A stretch of 64,000 nucleotides of DNA from Orientallactaga sibirica (taxonomy: Eukaryota; Chordata; Mammalia; Rodentia; Dipodidae), in assembly GCA_036365145.1 (NCBI GenBank), contig JAEOAD010000029.1, forward strand, positions 21,933,001-21,997,000, given 5' to 3'. Within the stretch, counting starts at the first letter, position 1, and each line of letters begins with the position of its first letter. Shown here in pieces: positions 1 to 11,105 of this stretch. The translations under genes were made by a program, and so were the position numbers. The notes beneath the pieces are model-generated. The model was not told the origin of the DNA, searched no databases, and saw nothing but the letters and a program-made list of their open reading frames with translations.

Positions 1-155
1 TGCCCAGGGCTTCCCATTTCTACTGCTTGAGTGATAAGAGTTGCAGGCACATACCACCATGCCAGGCAATATGTGGGTACTGGGAATCCTAGCTCTAGTC
101 CCCACTCTTGCTTTGCAAGTGCTTTCCCAACTGTGCCATGTACCCAGGCCCCTAG
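1..155 (-). repeat. B4-type SINE, 3' end of the plus-strand view (partial)
   Basis: Reads as the reverse complement of a rodent B4 head: 'ttgcaggcacataccaccatg', then a 'tactgggaatcc' segment and a 'gcaagtgctttcccaactg' tRNA-like end. The element is cut by the window start. The family call is from memory of the consensus. Confidence 0.6.
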
Positions 156-411
156 GATTCTTTTAATGAGAGCATCTTATCCCAATAATAGTGGCTGCTT
201 TTAATATTTTGCTTTATTTGATATTATTCTACTCATATCTTCAATGATGATGGTGTATTCTCCTCAAATTTCTCCAAATACTAAGTACATATAAAATAGG
301 GCAATGGAAAATTTGAACTAGTTTTATGATATATGGACTGTCTTCATGACTTTGGACATATCACTAATCCTTCTATTTTCCCCATGTGTGATGCGTTAAA
401 TGTGCACCACA

Positions 412-517
412 GAGGTAGGAGAATTGCCATGAATTTGAGGCCATCCTAAGACTACATAGTGAATTCCAAGTCAACCTGGGCTGGAGTGAAACCCTACCTT
501 GAAAAAAAAAAAAAAAG
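412..517 (+). repeat. B1-type SINE, 3' two thirds
   Basis: Contains the B1 blocks 'gaggtaggagaattgccatg', 'actacatagtgaattccaag' and 'gagtgaaaccctaccttg', followed by a 14-A tail. The left (promoter) part is missing or too diverged to see. The flanking 156-411 and 518-1349 stretches hold nothing I recognise. Confidence 0.75.
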
Positions 518-1349
518 AAAGGAAATAATGAAAGACAGAAAAGAAATATAGAAAAATATAGATGTAGCCAACTAGTTTTAATTCTTGAAGTTGCCCTTTG
601 GACTCTGCTACATTAAAAATGGAAATTAGAACCACAAGCAGATACTTGCTCCTGCCACTTCCTTTCCATAAGGATCTGAAAGATGGACAATGTCCTATAA
701 AAAATCATGGAATTAATTCACTTTCACTTTCACAGTCATTCCTCCTTAAGCCCTGCTTTCTGGTGTGAGGCTCTCCCTATCTTCCATGAGTCACCAACAC
801 ACATTCAAGTTGAAATGAGCCATGTAGTAAGCTGGGTGGTCTGAGGAACTACCAGGCAGTCCACTTACAAAGGACAGAAAAAAGTACTGAAATTATTCAT
901 ACGTCATGTCACAGAGGGGTTACCTCTCAATTTCTGCTTCTACAGTATTAGAATTTAGAAATTTCTTCATTTCTTGTAGGAAATCAGTTTTTGAACTAGT
1001 CCTTTCCCAAAAGGAAGCATCCATCAGTTTTATGGTCACCAGGATACACCCGGCCCTGTCATAGCAGCAACTGTCCACAGCATGGCTGACACTTAAGTTA
1101 CTTTGCTGCCAGATGACTTGTTTTCTTTCTTCAACTTCCCCTCGTTCAGTTGGATCTCTCCTGGGCCAGTGTGAGACACAGCTCTTGGCACACCTTCTGA
1201 CTTTGTTTGGCTTGTTACCAAACACTGAGACCTTGTTGGGAAGTTTTGAATTTGCTACATGAAAGCATCTTAAGATCTCATCAAGATGTTGATACAGTTG
1301 CATAAAGAATTAGAATAACAACAACAATGAAGTTAATGAAGAAGGGAGA

Positions 1350-1434
1350 AAATGAGGAGTACTTCAGAAAACCAGAGTAGGAAGATAGAGGAGAGGAGAG
1401 GGAAGGGAAGGGGTTGGAAGAAAAAGGATGGGAA
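1350..1434. repeat. Left copy of an imperfect direct duplication
   Basis: A purine-rich segment running from 'aaatgaggagtacttcag' to 'gttggaagaaaaaggatggg'. The same start and end recur at 1751-1989, where the middle is expanded. The two copies flank a ~310 bp LTR-like repeat. Confidence 0.75.
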
Positions 1435-1436
1435 GG

Positions 1437-1749
1437 TGTAGCAGACAGCTTCAGGTTTGCTGAGGTGAACTGCCAGACCAGGCACAGTTATGGAAGATCC
1501 AGGTGAAGTTCCATAATGGCAGAAGAAGCTGGCCTGCTCTTATAGGACTAGGTAAGAGAGAGAGAAAAGCCAAAAGCCACACAGCACACCACACCACAGG
1601 AACTCCAGCTAGGCACACTTTGCATATTTTTAGATTGAAATCTTAAGCCCACCACCACACCTTAAGATCTGCCTAGTGACACTGCAGATACAACTACAAA
1701 CTAATAAAATACTGAATATATTGGGGGCCATCTATTCAAACTACCACAG
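1437..1749 (+). mobile_element. LTR-like repeat, about 310 bp
   Basis: Starts TGTAGCAGACAGC and ends CTACCACA(G), so it has the TG...CA edges of an LTR. An 'aataaa' polyadenylation-like hexamer lies near the 3' end ('actaataaaatactg'), with 'cttataggac' upstream. There is no clean 5 bp target duplication. It may be a solo LTR of an ERVL-like family; the family is not identified. Confidence 0.45.
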
Positions 1750-1750
1750 G

Positions 1751-1989
1751 AAATGAGAAGTACTTCAGAGAGTAGGAAGATAAACGCAGAGGTGGGAAGG
1801 AGGAGACTCTATAGACCATGTTGGAACATACATGGGAAAGACAGAGGACAGGAGAAGACAGGAGAGTAGAGGAGAGGGAAGGAGAGGAGAGGAGAGGAGA
1901 GGAGAGGAGAGGAGAGGAGAGGAGAGGAGAGGAGAGGAAGGAGAGGAGAGGAAAGGAGAGGGAAGGGGTTGGAAGAAAAAGGATGGGAA
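1751..1989. repeat. Right copy of the duplication, expanded by GGAGA repeats
   Basis: Repeats the 1350-1434 segment ('aaatgagaagtacttcagag' ... 'gttggaagaaaaaggatggg') with about 150 extra bases, including the pentanucleotide tract. Confidence 0.75.
1868..1946. repeat. (GGAGA)n microsatellite
   Basis: Near-perfect GGAGA pentamer array on the + strand. Open frames on both strands across it (about 107 codons reading Ser/Leu/Pro, or 89 codons reading Glu/Arg) are low-complexity translations and not genes. Confidence 0.95.
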
Positions 1990-2112
1990 TGCGAGAAAAA
2001 AGAGGAGAAAGAGAAAGAGGGCAGGTTGAGCAAAGGGACTTGGGGAAGGAAATGCTCAAGAATTTGGAAAACAGATGGTCATTATAGAAATAGAGACTAT
2101 GAGACAGAAAGG

Positions 2113-2292
2113 AAGCTTGGTGTGATGATGGGCAGACAGTTGCCTTGTGCCTGTGTAATTTGGAGCAAGGAGAAGGGAGATTGAGAAACTGGAGGATTGT
2201 GTGTTCAAAGCCAGCATACTCTACAAAGTATTACCCTGAATCAACAAAACAAAACAAAACAAACAAACAAACAAACAAAACATTTATCAAAG
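2113..2292 (+). repeat. Old B1-like SINE with (CAAA)n tail
   Basis: Diverged B1 text ('gcttggtgtgatgatggg', 'gaggattgtgtgttcaaagc', 'taccctgaatcaac') ends in an (AAAC/CAAA)n array at about 2237-2290. The match is weaker than for other B1 copies. Confidence 0.55.
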
Positions 2293-2299
2293 ATAAACA

Positions 2300-5200
2300 A
2301 ACAAAACCAGGGGAGCTTATCATGGTTTAAAATTAGCACTTCCTTAAAACCTTTCCTCTTTGGAATCACAAACCTACAAGGAGGATATTTGATAAGAAGT
2401 TTTAGTGCTAAATAAACATGGCTGAGTAGAGTTATGACATGCAAATAAAACTGCCCAATTTACCTTCTGGACTTCATCACTTTTTCCCCTATGTCTGCCA
2501 GAAGATGAACATTCATATGCATATGATCTTGCCCTGAGAGTGGCTTTCTGAAAATGACTGGAGCACACAGATTAGCTGGTATTCACAGGGACAGTCATTG
2601 CAAGCACAACATGGACGTAAGCTTGCTAAACTTGGAGAAGGCTATGTTAAGTTGCTTTTGGTTTCACAGAAAAAGACTCAAAAGTCCTAAAGAGAATGAG
2701 ACATATAATAAGATTGACAGATTCAGGAAATAGGGATGATTTTTATTTTCATACGTGAAAATAGCTCTAAAGAAAAATATTTTTTAAGATTGTGTATAGT
2801 TTCTAAACACACCTTCATTTTTGTTTGGCACTTTGTACTTCTTGTTTGGGGGGGGTTGAAATGTTCTCAAACAAATTCATGGTGTAGTTCTTGAGTCTTT
2901 AGAGAGATAGACACCTGCCCCATAGGCATTTTTCAAAGAAAGAAGACTGTACCAGGAAATGCCTAGTAGATGTGAGCCATTGTTAGGAGTTCCTCATTCA
3001 TTCAGGTATTAAACCTCAACCTGGTAAGTAACTGGGTCAGAGCGGACACATCAGTCCTATCCATTGGGCACCATAATATAAGGAGTGCTGAATTTGTGTT
3101 TCCCGTCAAGCCATTATTATACCAATAACACCCTTTTAGAAGACAAACCTCAGAGCTTAAAAATGGCATCTGGAGGCTAAGTCGATTCACCTCAGCAATG
3201 CAATTATCTCAGCTTGCTTTGGTCTGCTGAGAGGTAGCAATAATATTTCATCCAGGAATGCATTGCATTAACATGCTTTGATACCTGTTTGAATAGCATT
3301 GTCGTTATGTTAATAAATCCATAATGGTCACCCTGGCAAGACTGTCCCATGAATCACTTTGGAAGGGATATCCATTCATCAACTCCTTGGGGCTCATTTC
3401 TTTATTCATTCCCTCCTAGTGTTTACATCTGTGAAGAAGGAAACTAGCTCATCTGCAGTCACCTAGAATCCATAGTCTAGAATCATTTCCCCCATGATGC
3501 TTGAATCCAGATTTTTTACCCAGACAAATGAAATCTTACACATGGGTGATCCCAAGCGATTCATAATGTTTAAGTTCCTTTTGCTTTGTAATATTTTGTA
3601 TAGTCACATATGGATAAGAATTTAATTTGTTGACTAAAGTTCAGGAGAAAAATAAAACAACCAATCTATCCAGTAGAAACAACTTGTTCAGGAGCTATCT
3701 CTTTTGGCTCTCTTTCTGTCATCATCTCCTTTCAAACCAATTCATGATTTCCCTTTTTTAGACATTTTGGAAGGGATATAAGCAGTTATTTTGGAAGTCT
3801 AAAGGTATTTTGGCCTTGAGGTTAGGTTAAGGACATTGAGATATCAACTAAATACTTGAGATGCCAGCGATGCAATCTTTCAGTGACTATTCTGCTTACA
3901 AAGCCTCCTGATGTCCTTTGTCTCCATCAGAAAGATGTGCTGCCACAGTGGCAGGTTGGTGTGTGGACACCACAGAAGATGGCAACAGCAAAAGTGTCCT
4001 TGATACATGGGCCAGATGCTAATATATTGTACACACAGCATGAACAGCAGCCTAGACCTAATGACCAAATGCCTTTGTCCTTTCTACAAGTCAGCACTTG
4101 ATATTTGGCCAACCCTTATGAAGAAATTATCTTCACCATTGACAAAAACAGAAAGTTCAGCATCATTTGTATTTGAGATCTGAGAAACAAAGCTTTATAC
4201 TTACCTGGGGTTCTGTTGAAGGATCAGAAAAGGGAAGCAAACTTTTGCCATGAAGAGATGCTTCTATCTTTGGAAATGTCAACTCAGATGGAGGGCTTTT
4301 GTTTGTTTATTTGTTTTAAACTTGTTTGAACTTTATCAGTAAGCACCTTGGACAGTACATGATCCTTCTTGAGTCCACATAGAGCACTTAAACACAGGAA
4401 AGATTTTGTTCACTTTGCCAGAATTCAAGTCCCTACTGGAAATCCTTGATCCTGGATCATAGTTAGATAGGAGGGATAACTTATAATGTTCCATATCACA
4501 GTAAGATTGCTTTACTATGGCAAGATTTAACAGTGTATTTCAAAATATCTACAAGAGAGAATTTTGAATATTCTCAGCACAAAATTGATAAGGATTTGAG
4601 GTGATGGATTCACTGATTTCCTCAATTCAGTCATTAAGCATTGTATATACGAATTAAAATTTTATACAGTATCCCATAAATATATAGTTTTATCTATTAA
4701 TTAGAACCTATTAAAAACATTTAAAGACAATCCTTGAAGACCCTTACTGTGATCAAGTATGATCATTCTCTTTATAAACATGTGCTAGGCAGCCACAGTG
4801 CTGTGAGAACATGGTGACCACAGACATACAGCACATGCAAACATTGCTACTCTAGACTAGCTCAGAGCCATTTGAACACTGCTCAGAAATCATCCAAAAG
4901 ACATGAGGATTGTCACAGGGGGCAGGTAACAGTGATGTCTGTGGCATGAGGTCTCTGCAGAAAAACCCTGGTCAGGTGGGCCACTCTGATTTAACTGTGC
5001 CAAAAAGCTGATTTGGGTAGGGAGGAGGGGCAGATGGTATGATCCAGACCTAGAGTTGCAATAGACTAAAAATGCTGACAGCAAGTCTGGCCTCCTTTTG
5101 CCTTTACCTCTTCATTCAAATTTCTCAGTGCCTCTCTGAGTCTTTCTTCATAGGTCCCTGGAAAGGCTCCCTTTTAGGGCAGATCACTGTGAGTACCTGC

Positions 5201-5389
5201 CCTGTGTATTTCACCAGTTTCTCCTAATGATATACTCGCAAAATCAACCATACTTTGCCAGCTGCACTACTTAGTACCTAATAATATTTTTCAAAACATA
5301 TTTTTCCACTATTGCTGCTTTTAAAAAAAAGTTTGCTGCACTCTTGCCCTTCCCCCACATTACTCTATGGTTTCAGCTGGGGCCCTGGT
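2300..5389. other. Single-copy AT-rich DNA, nothing recognised
   Basis: No repeat, gene or RNA recognised over about 3 kb. Open frames are short (up to 81 codons) and lack exon-like features. The part 3170-3400 is rich in AT-hexamers and homeobox-like TAAT cores and could be conserved non-coding DNA, but I have no alignment to test that. Confidence 0.5.
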
Positions 5390-6316
5390 GAGGTGTGATT
5401 GGTTGGTCCTCCCTTCAAGTTCATTGTCCATCTGAAAAAGACAAGCAAATTCTCTAATGGAGAGAGAAGTTAGTACTAGATAGATGGGATGGCCATAGAT
5501 ATTTTAGAGGGTATTTTATATGCATAGGCTCTCTTCTTGCCCACATTTGGTGGTGTCTTGATCTTGGAGACTGAGCTCATTTTTGTACATGGTTTTGAGT
5601 TATTTCCCAGTTCCAGCAATGAGTTCCATTCCACTGAGTGGATCTGTTAGCCACATCAAAAGCAGCTGGTAACCCACCATGGCTGTGTGCCACTATTGCA
5701 CTTATTTGAGCATTACATCAGGTTGTTTCCTGCTGGGTAGCTTAGACTGCGAGTTGTTTGGACAGATGGTGGCCATTTTCCCCCAGTTGCTCCTGTAGCA
5801 CCCTCTGGCACTAGACTAGCTAACTGTCTGGGGACTGACCCTCTTCCAGATTCTGGCCAGGTCTCTATGTTTTGTCTCACATATGTGTGCTGTCTTCGAC
5901 AGTAGGGTCTTACCATTAACCTTTGGTGGGTCATCAAGAACTCTGACAGAAATCTGTCTGATCATGACACCAGAAAAAGGCTGAAGGAGATAAACAGAGA
6001 GAACATCCAACTCCTACTAAGCCAGATATCCAGAGACACAGAGGCTCCCAAAACCTCATCACTGAAGTAGAACTAAAATGACCCCAATGTGGCTCAGGGA
6101 AATTCACAGAAGAGGGGCTGGAAAGAATGTTAGAGCCACAAGTTGGGGCATTATGCACAGAGACTTGGCCTATCCCCCATAACTCTTGACTACCCCCACA
6201 ATGCATGACCCACATTCCCCATTGATGAGGGTCCCTTTGGAAGAGGGAGGACAGGGAGGAGGATAATGGAGTCACCATTATGAATATAAAATTAGAATAA
6301 TATAAATTAAAAAAAT
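5390..6316 (+). mobile_element. LINE-1 3' end (3' UTR-like segment)
   Basis: About 900 bp whose text resembles a rodent L1 3' terminal region as I remember it ('gttggtcctcccttcaagtt', 'ggtggccattttcccccag', 'gagggtccctttggaagag'). It ends in a purine-rich stretch and an A-rich tail at about 6290-6325. No ORF2 remains, so it is a 5'-truncated copy. A 114-codon frame on the minus strand here is incidental. Confidence 0.55.
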
Positions 6317-6334
6317 ATTAAAGAAAAAGTTTGG

Positions 6335-6554
6335 GGGCTGGAGAGATGGCTTAGCCATTAAGGCACATTTCTGTGAAGCCTAAGGACCCCCGTTCAATTC
6401 TCTTGGTCCCACGTAAACCAGATGTACATGTTAGGTGCATGCGTTTGGAGTTTGTTTGCAGTGGCTAGAGGCCCTGTTGTGCCCATTCTCTCTCCCCTCC
6501 ACCTCTCTCTCTCTTTTTAATAAATAAATAAATAAAAATTAAAAAATAACTTAA
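6335..6554 (+). mobile_element. tRNA-derived SINE, form I
   Basis: Starts 'gggctggagagatggcttag', with an A-box-like 'tggcttagcca' and a B-box-like 'gttcaattctc'. It ends in a CT tract and (AAATA)n. An 11 bp target duplication, 'aaaaagtttgg', lies at 6324-6334 and 6555-6565. Confidence 0.9.
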
Positions 6555-6564
6555 AAAAAGTTTG

Positions 6565-6787
6565 GGGCTGGAGAGATGGTTTAGCAGTTAAGGGTTTTGC
6601 CAGCAAAGCCTGAGGACTAAGGTTGGATTCCCCAGTACCCATGTAAACCAGATGTACAAGGTGATTCATGCATCTGCAGTTCATTTGCAGTGACTAAAGG
6701 TCATGGCACATTCATTCTCTCCCTCCCTCTCTCTCTCTCTCTCCCTCTTTCTCTCTCAAGTAAATATAATAAACACTTTTTTTAAAG
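6565..6787 (+). mobile_element. tRNA-derived SINE, form I, abutting the previous one
   Basis: Same family and orientation as its upstream neighbour, beginning directly at that copy's second target duplication. A-box-like 'tggtttagcag'; 3' CT tract then A/T-rich tail. Likely a second insertion next to the first one's tail. Confidence 0.88.
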
Positions 6788-6989
6788 ATAAAACAAATTA
6801 GATCAGCATATCCTTCAGGTTCTTCATGTTGATTAGGGGTCTGGCACAAAGTCCTGAGTCCAGCATTCCTTGAGGGTCCCAAAAGTGGTTTGTTTCCCTT
6901 TTAATTTTTGTATTCTTTCATGTTACTGATTTCTTTTCTTCAACCTTTCTGTTCACATTATCTCTCCCAGGAAGTATAACTGGTTTTAT

Positions 6990-7305
6990 TTGTTTGTTTG
7001 TTTTTCATGTGTATGTATTTAGTACATATGAGTATAGTTATATATGTTCCTACATGCAGGAGTGTATGTGTGTATGTGGAGATGGTGTGCAATGCATATG
7101 TGCAAACATATGTGGAGGCCAGAGGTTAAAACTAGGTGTCTTCTTCAACCCTCCACCTTACTTTTTAAGACAGAGTTGCTCACTGGACCAGGTTAATTGA
7201 ATTGGTGGATTGATTGAGCTAGTCTAACTTGCTAGGGATCCTCTTGTTTCTAACATCCTCAGCACTGGATTTGTAAGCACTTGCTTCCACACTTACTGAT
7301 AGTGA
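6990..7305 (-). repeat. B4-type SINE
   Basis: The plus strand shows the reversed order of a B4: GT-rich tail, 'tgtggaggccagaggtt', 'cagcactggatttgtaagca'. A 68-codon frame here is a repeat translation. Confidence 0.65.
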
Positions 7306-7444
7306 AATTCAAGTTTGGGGTTTAGAATACTGGAGCCTTTCTCAACTCTTGATTGAGCAGTAACTCAGGAGAATAAGGATGTGGTAATCGCACAGCCACA
7401 CAGTTTCCATTGAGTCAGCCTCTGGGTTCTTGTATTATGAATTT

Positions 7445-7956
7445 TGACAAATGAAATCCGCAAACCAGAGGGTAAATTTTAGTAAGGTTTCATTACAAAT
7501 CTTAAGAGGACATAAAGCAGATCTCCTTCCCACGAAGGTATTCCTGGGCATGGGAAAGCACACTTAGGGACCTTGAATGCAGTCTTTTATGGGGGCTTAC
7601 TGTATGGGGGCTGAGCTGGTTAGTTCATCCACACCCCCTTAGGTGTCCGGGCACTGCCAGGTTTTCAGGAAAGGGGGAAAAGCACTTATATTCCTAGGAA
7701 GTGGAATTATGCTTCTTGAAACAGGGTGATTATTTCTCCTATACAATAAGGAACTCCTTTAGGGAAGAAGAGATAAGGAAAGACCAGACCCTTCTGACAT
7801 TTCTGGATTCTAGCAATGTGGAGACTATGAGACCCACTTAGGCAAAGGAGGTAAGGAAGAACCAGCCTCTCCCCTGTTGGCCCAAGGGTATTTCTCCTCT
7901 TTAGCTACTTTTTTGTTTATTCTGGGGGTCGCTGATACCCCTAATCTGTCTCAACA
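7445..7956 (-). mobile_element. Probable solo LTR, about 512 bp
   Basis: On the minus strand it begins TGTTGAGACAGATTAGGGG and ends ATTTGTCA, giving TG...CA boundaries. A TATA-like 'cataaaagactgc' lies in its 3' third. Flanks 'gaattt' (7439-7444) and 'gatttt' (7957-7962) differ by one base and could be a 6 bp target duplication. No internal retroviral sequence is present. Family unknown. Confidence 0.45.
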
Positions 7957-8041
7957 GATTTTATGTGTGTGCTGGGGATGAAAAGTCAGGTCCTTGTGCA
8001 TGGGTAGTAAGAATTTTATTAGCCTGTCATCTCCCCAGCCC
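7957..8041 (-). repeat. B4-type SINE head fragment
   Basis: 'tgtgtgctggggatgaaaag' to 'catctccccagccc' is the reverse complement of a B4 tRNA-like head. The probable solo LTR lies directly on its left, so the LTR may have inserted into this element. Confidence 0.6.
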
Positions 8042-9783
8042 AGAATTCTTCCATCATCTGTCCAATGCATTGAATATTTCTGGTGAAATCTATCCAGAAA
8101 CCACTGTTTCTGTGAAATTTCCATGACTCTGCCAGATTTTCTGCCCTGGCTTTCAGTCACCTAAAACTAGTATGATTTCATTTTTCTCTCTCTTGGATAC
8201 TACTTGGGGTCATCTTGAACGTGGAAGATTAAGGTCACTTTAATGCAAGTGACTAACTCCTGTCTGAGACTAGATTAGGTTTCTGCCTGTCAGCCTGTGT
8301 TCTTCCAATTCAGCAAGAGGAATCAAGTGTTGCTGGAAATGACAACAGTGTGGGTGGCAAATAGTTAACCTGGACTGTTGGTGAACATGAAAATCTTAAT
8401 TAAGTATGACTTAATTCTGCTTATATTTGCAGGAAAAATTCTTACAGTCTTTTGTCTGATTACATCACTTGCTACATTAAGTTCATTAGGAATATTAGAC
8501 AATGAATAAAGGCCAAAGGAAATGAACCATTTTTAATAAATGAAGAATACAGAGGCCATTTACTAGCCAAGATGGATAGTAGTAATAAACTATGGCTTCA
8601 TTTAGATGGCATTTTATTTAAATGCATGTCTGTTGCCTGATCTATGCAGAAGCATGGATATGAGGAAGGGGAATCACTGTTCTACAAAGAACAGCATCTT
8701 TTGGAGAGGGAAACTGTTGCAGTTAGTGTGACAACTCTCAAGTTATAGTCTACTTTTAAGCAGTGTTCTTATCTAATTGGCATAGAGGGACTATTACTCG
8801 CTTCTTTCTGATATACTTATATGATTAGGTAGTTTCACTCATATGGAAATGTACCTGTACCAAGACAGTTACCTTTCAGAAACATGAATGAAGTTCTATA
8901 TAGCCCAGGCTTCCTGTGACCAATGAATTTTACATAGGTTTGTCATTGTGAAAGATAAATCCTTCCTCAAGTTGGAAATTATGCAGTATCTTCAAATGGT
9001 AGCCATTGCACATTTTTTGGCATTTTAATTTAATAGAGAAATGAAAACAAAGTTGTCATATCACTCAATTACTGCCTAGCCCCCTTAAAAGAAGGCATTT
9101 AAATTTATACTATCAGGATATTCATGCCTGTGGCTTTGAAAACCTTTTCTTCTATTCACTGCCTTCCACAGAGAAAACCATAGGAGAAAACACAGAGCAG
9201 ATAGCAAATAAGACACCATTGGTTTTTTCCACAAAATGGGTTTCTTATTTTTTAAAAATGTGCCTTTTCAAACACTCTCCTTGTAAGGTGTTGTACTCCA
9301 GGTCATTTCTGCCTTCCACTGAGAATGTATGATCGCTATGACATTGGGGACATAAGGCAAATTGTTTGTTATTTCTGACCTTTTGTTATCAGAAGTCAAA
9401 TTTCTTCTTCTATTGTGTGTTTAGACAACCACACACTAAAAACCAGAGGGACATCTGTGCCTTGGACTCAGGAAGAGCTTTAGGGGTTGACAGCTAGAGG
9501 TGGAAGCTGTCATAGGGCTCAGCACACTTACCAGTTCTACCCAGGAAATTTCTCTCACACTTATCCCTTCTCCACACCAGGTAGGGTCAAGCAGGACCAG
9601 GAAGTCTCTAATACTGTTCTTCTGCAAGGCCTCTCCCTGCCCAACTGACAGCTTTGAGCTACTTCTTGCATTCTATCTTACCAGTGTAAATAATTCCTAA
9701 CAAAGAAGCCAGGGTACATCTCTGGACTCAAAGTCAAGTGTCTTTTCCTTGCTTGGTGATAAGGTACAAACTGTGTAGCTTGG
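8042..9783. other. Single-copy DNA, nothing recognised
   Basis: About 1.7 kb with no recognisable repeat, gene or RNA. Open frames around 9436-9700 are under 70 codons on both strands and look random. Confidence 0.5.
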
Positions 9784-9870
9784 AAACATCCTTCCATGTT
9801 TTGTCCTTGACACTTTGTGGTTGAGAGATACATGGGCTGGTCTGAGGGATGCCAAAGAGGAAATAGGGAT
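9784..9870. repeat. Donor copy of an exact 87 bp duplication
   Basis: 'aaacatccttccatg' to 'gaggaaatagggat' is repeated without a mismatch at 10248-10334, about 464 bp downstream and in the same orientation. Confidence 0.95.
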
Positions 9871-9929
9871 AAGACCATAATTTAGCAAACCTTGACTATG
9901 TACTTGGCACTTAGTAAGTGAGTATGGTA

Positions 9930-10140
9930 TGTGTTTTTGTGTGTGTGTGGTTTATATTAGTTCTGGTGCATGTGAGTGTGCATGTGGAGCTAGAACAATG
10001 GCCAGTGAATGCTAGGAATCCATTTGTCTCCCTGTCCCAGTGTGGGTACTATGACACCCACCGAGTTGCATAAGTACTGGGATTGAATTCAGGTTCTTAT
10101 ATTGCAAGGTAAATACTTTAGCAACTGAGCTATTTCTGAA
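9930..10140 (-). repeat. B4/B3-like SINE, diverged
   Basis: GT-rich start, then 'gtactgggattgaattcagg' and 'actttagcaactgagctatt', the reverse complement of a tRNA-like SINE head. Confidence 0.5.
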
Positions 10141-10154
10141 ACACAACTTGCCAC

Positions 10155-10250
10155 TTTTATATATGTTAATTATTTTTAATATTTTATTTGATACAGAGGG
10201 AGAGAGAATAGCATCAAATAAAATATTAAAAATAATTAACATATATAAAA
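10155..10250. repeat. Perfect 38 bp inverted repeat
   Basis: Arms 10155-10192 and 10213-10250 are exact reverse complements around a 20 bp GA-rich spacer (10193-10212). The left arm is the natural SINE tail and the right arm is the copied inverse. Confidence 0.95.
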
Positions 10251-10385
10251 CATCCTTCCATGTTTTGTCCTTGACACTTTGTGGTTGAGAGATACATGGG
10301 CTGGTCTGAGGGATGCCAAAGAGGAAATAGGGATTGATTGGCTTTGCAAGAAAGTGTCTTAACCACTAAGCCATCCCTCCAGCCC
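10155..10385 (-). mobile_element. tRNA-derived SINE, form I, rearranged in the middle
   Basis: The tail (TTTATTTGAT plus GA-rich) and the head ('cttaaccactaagccatccctccagccc') of a minus-strand SINE are present. The centre is replaced by a fold-back of its own tail (10213-10250) and an 87 bp segment copied from 9784-9870. Confidence 0.85.
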
Positions 10386-10446
10386 TATGTTAATGATTTA
10401 ATATGCAATCAAATCCTTATAGGAGTCAGTATTCATCTACTCAGCT

Positions 10447-10551
10447 CCAGCCCAGGCTGACCTGGAATTCACTATTTAGTGTCAGATGGCCTTAAACTTA
10501 GATAAGTCCTCCTGAGTGCTAGGATTAAAGGCTGTGCCACCATGCCCAGCT
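10447..10551 (-). repeat. B1-type SINE fragment
   Basis: 'agcccaggctgacctggaat', 'gagtgctaggattaaaggc' and 'ccaccatgcccagct' give a minus-strand B1. Confidence 0.8.
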
Positions 10552-10829
10552 ATCCAACCAGTCTTTATCCATGCATCCATCTAAAGCACTTTTCATCCAT
10601 TTATTCCACAGATAATTTGTGTACCTATTATGTGCTAGCATGGTACAAAAGTCAAAACTGTCATTATTCCATGGCTTACATCTTGAGAGACTTAGGTACT
10701 AAGTAATTTTCTTATCTGAAAATTATCTTTGAAATATTATGTATGTAGTTAAAGATCATAGGGAACATTTAATCACATATTGATGTAGGTCACATTTGCA
10801 CCTAGGGAATTTAAACCCAGTAGAATATA

Positions 10830-11105
10830 TAGAACAGAACAAGATGAGAAGAGGGTCAAGGCAGAAGACTTATTTAGAAGGCACTGCAGTAATTCAAGAA
10901 AAACCTCATGTGGATGTGGACTGCAGAGAGGACTATGTCAGTTGGAATTATTAGGAAGGATGGGTATTACAATATCAATGGAGATTCTTTGGCTTTTGGT
11001 CATAGATGGACTATGGACAGCAAGGTTGAAGGAGAGTCAAAATGGACTTTAAGTTTTGAGAATTGGGTTCCTCAAGATCTTAACAAGAACATGTTTTGAA
11101 GAGTT
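10830..11105 (+). repeat. Possible ancient mammalian interspersed repeat
   Basis: Resembles the 'ctgcagtaattcaag ... gaaggatgggtat' part of an old mammalian repeat whose other parts seem present at 35060-35420 and 37440-37690. The name is not recalled with certainty. A 63-codon frame here is not credible. Confidence 0.35.

Noticed and set aside
1736..2087. Overlapping open frames on both strands (about 107 and 89 codons)
   Set aside because: Translations of the GGAGA microsatellite: Ser/Leu/Pro-rich one way, Glu/Arg-rich the other. Low-complexity DNA is open in several frames at once.
5934..6278. 114-codon minus-strand frame
   Set aside because: Lies wholly in the LINE-1 3' end and is antisense to it.
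6335..6420. tRNA-like A and B boxes suggesting a tRNA gene
   Set aside because: They are the Pol III promoter remnants of a SINE repeated more than fifteen times in the window; there is no complete cloverleaf or anticodon arm.
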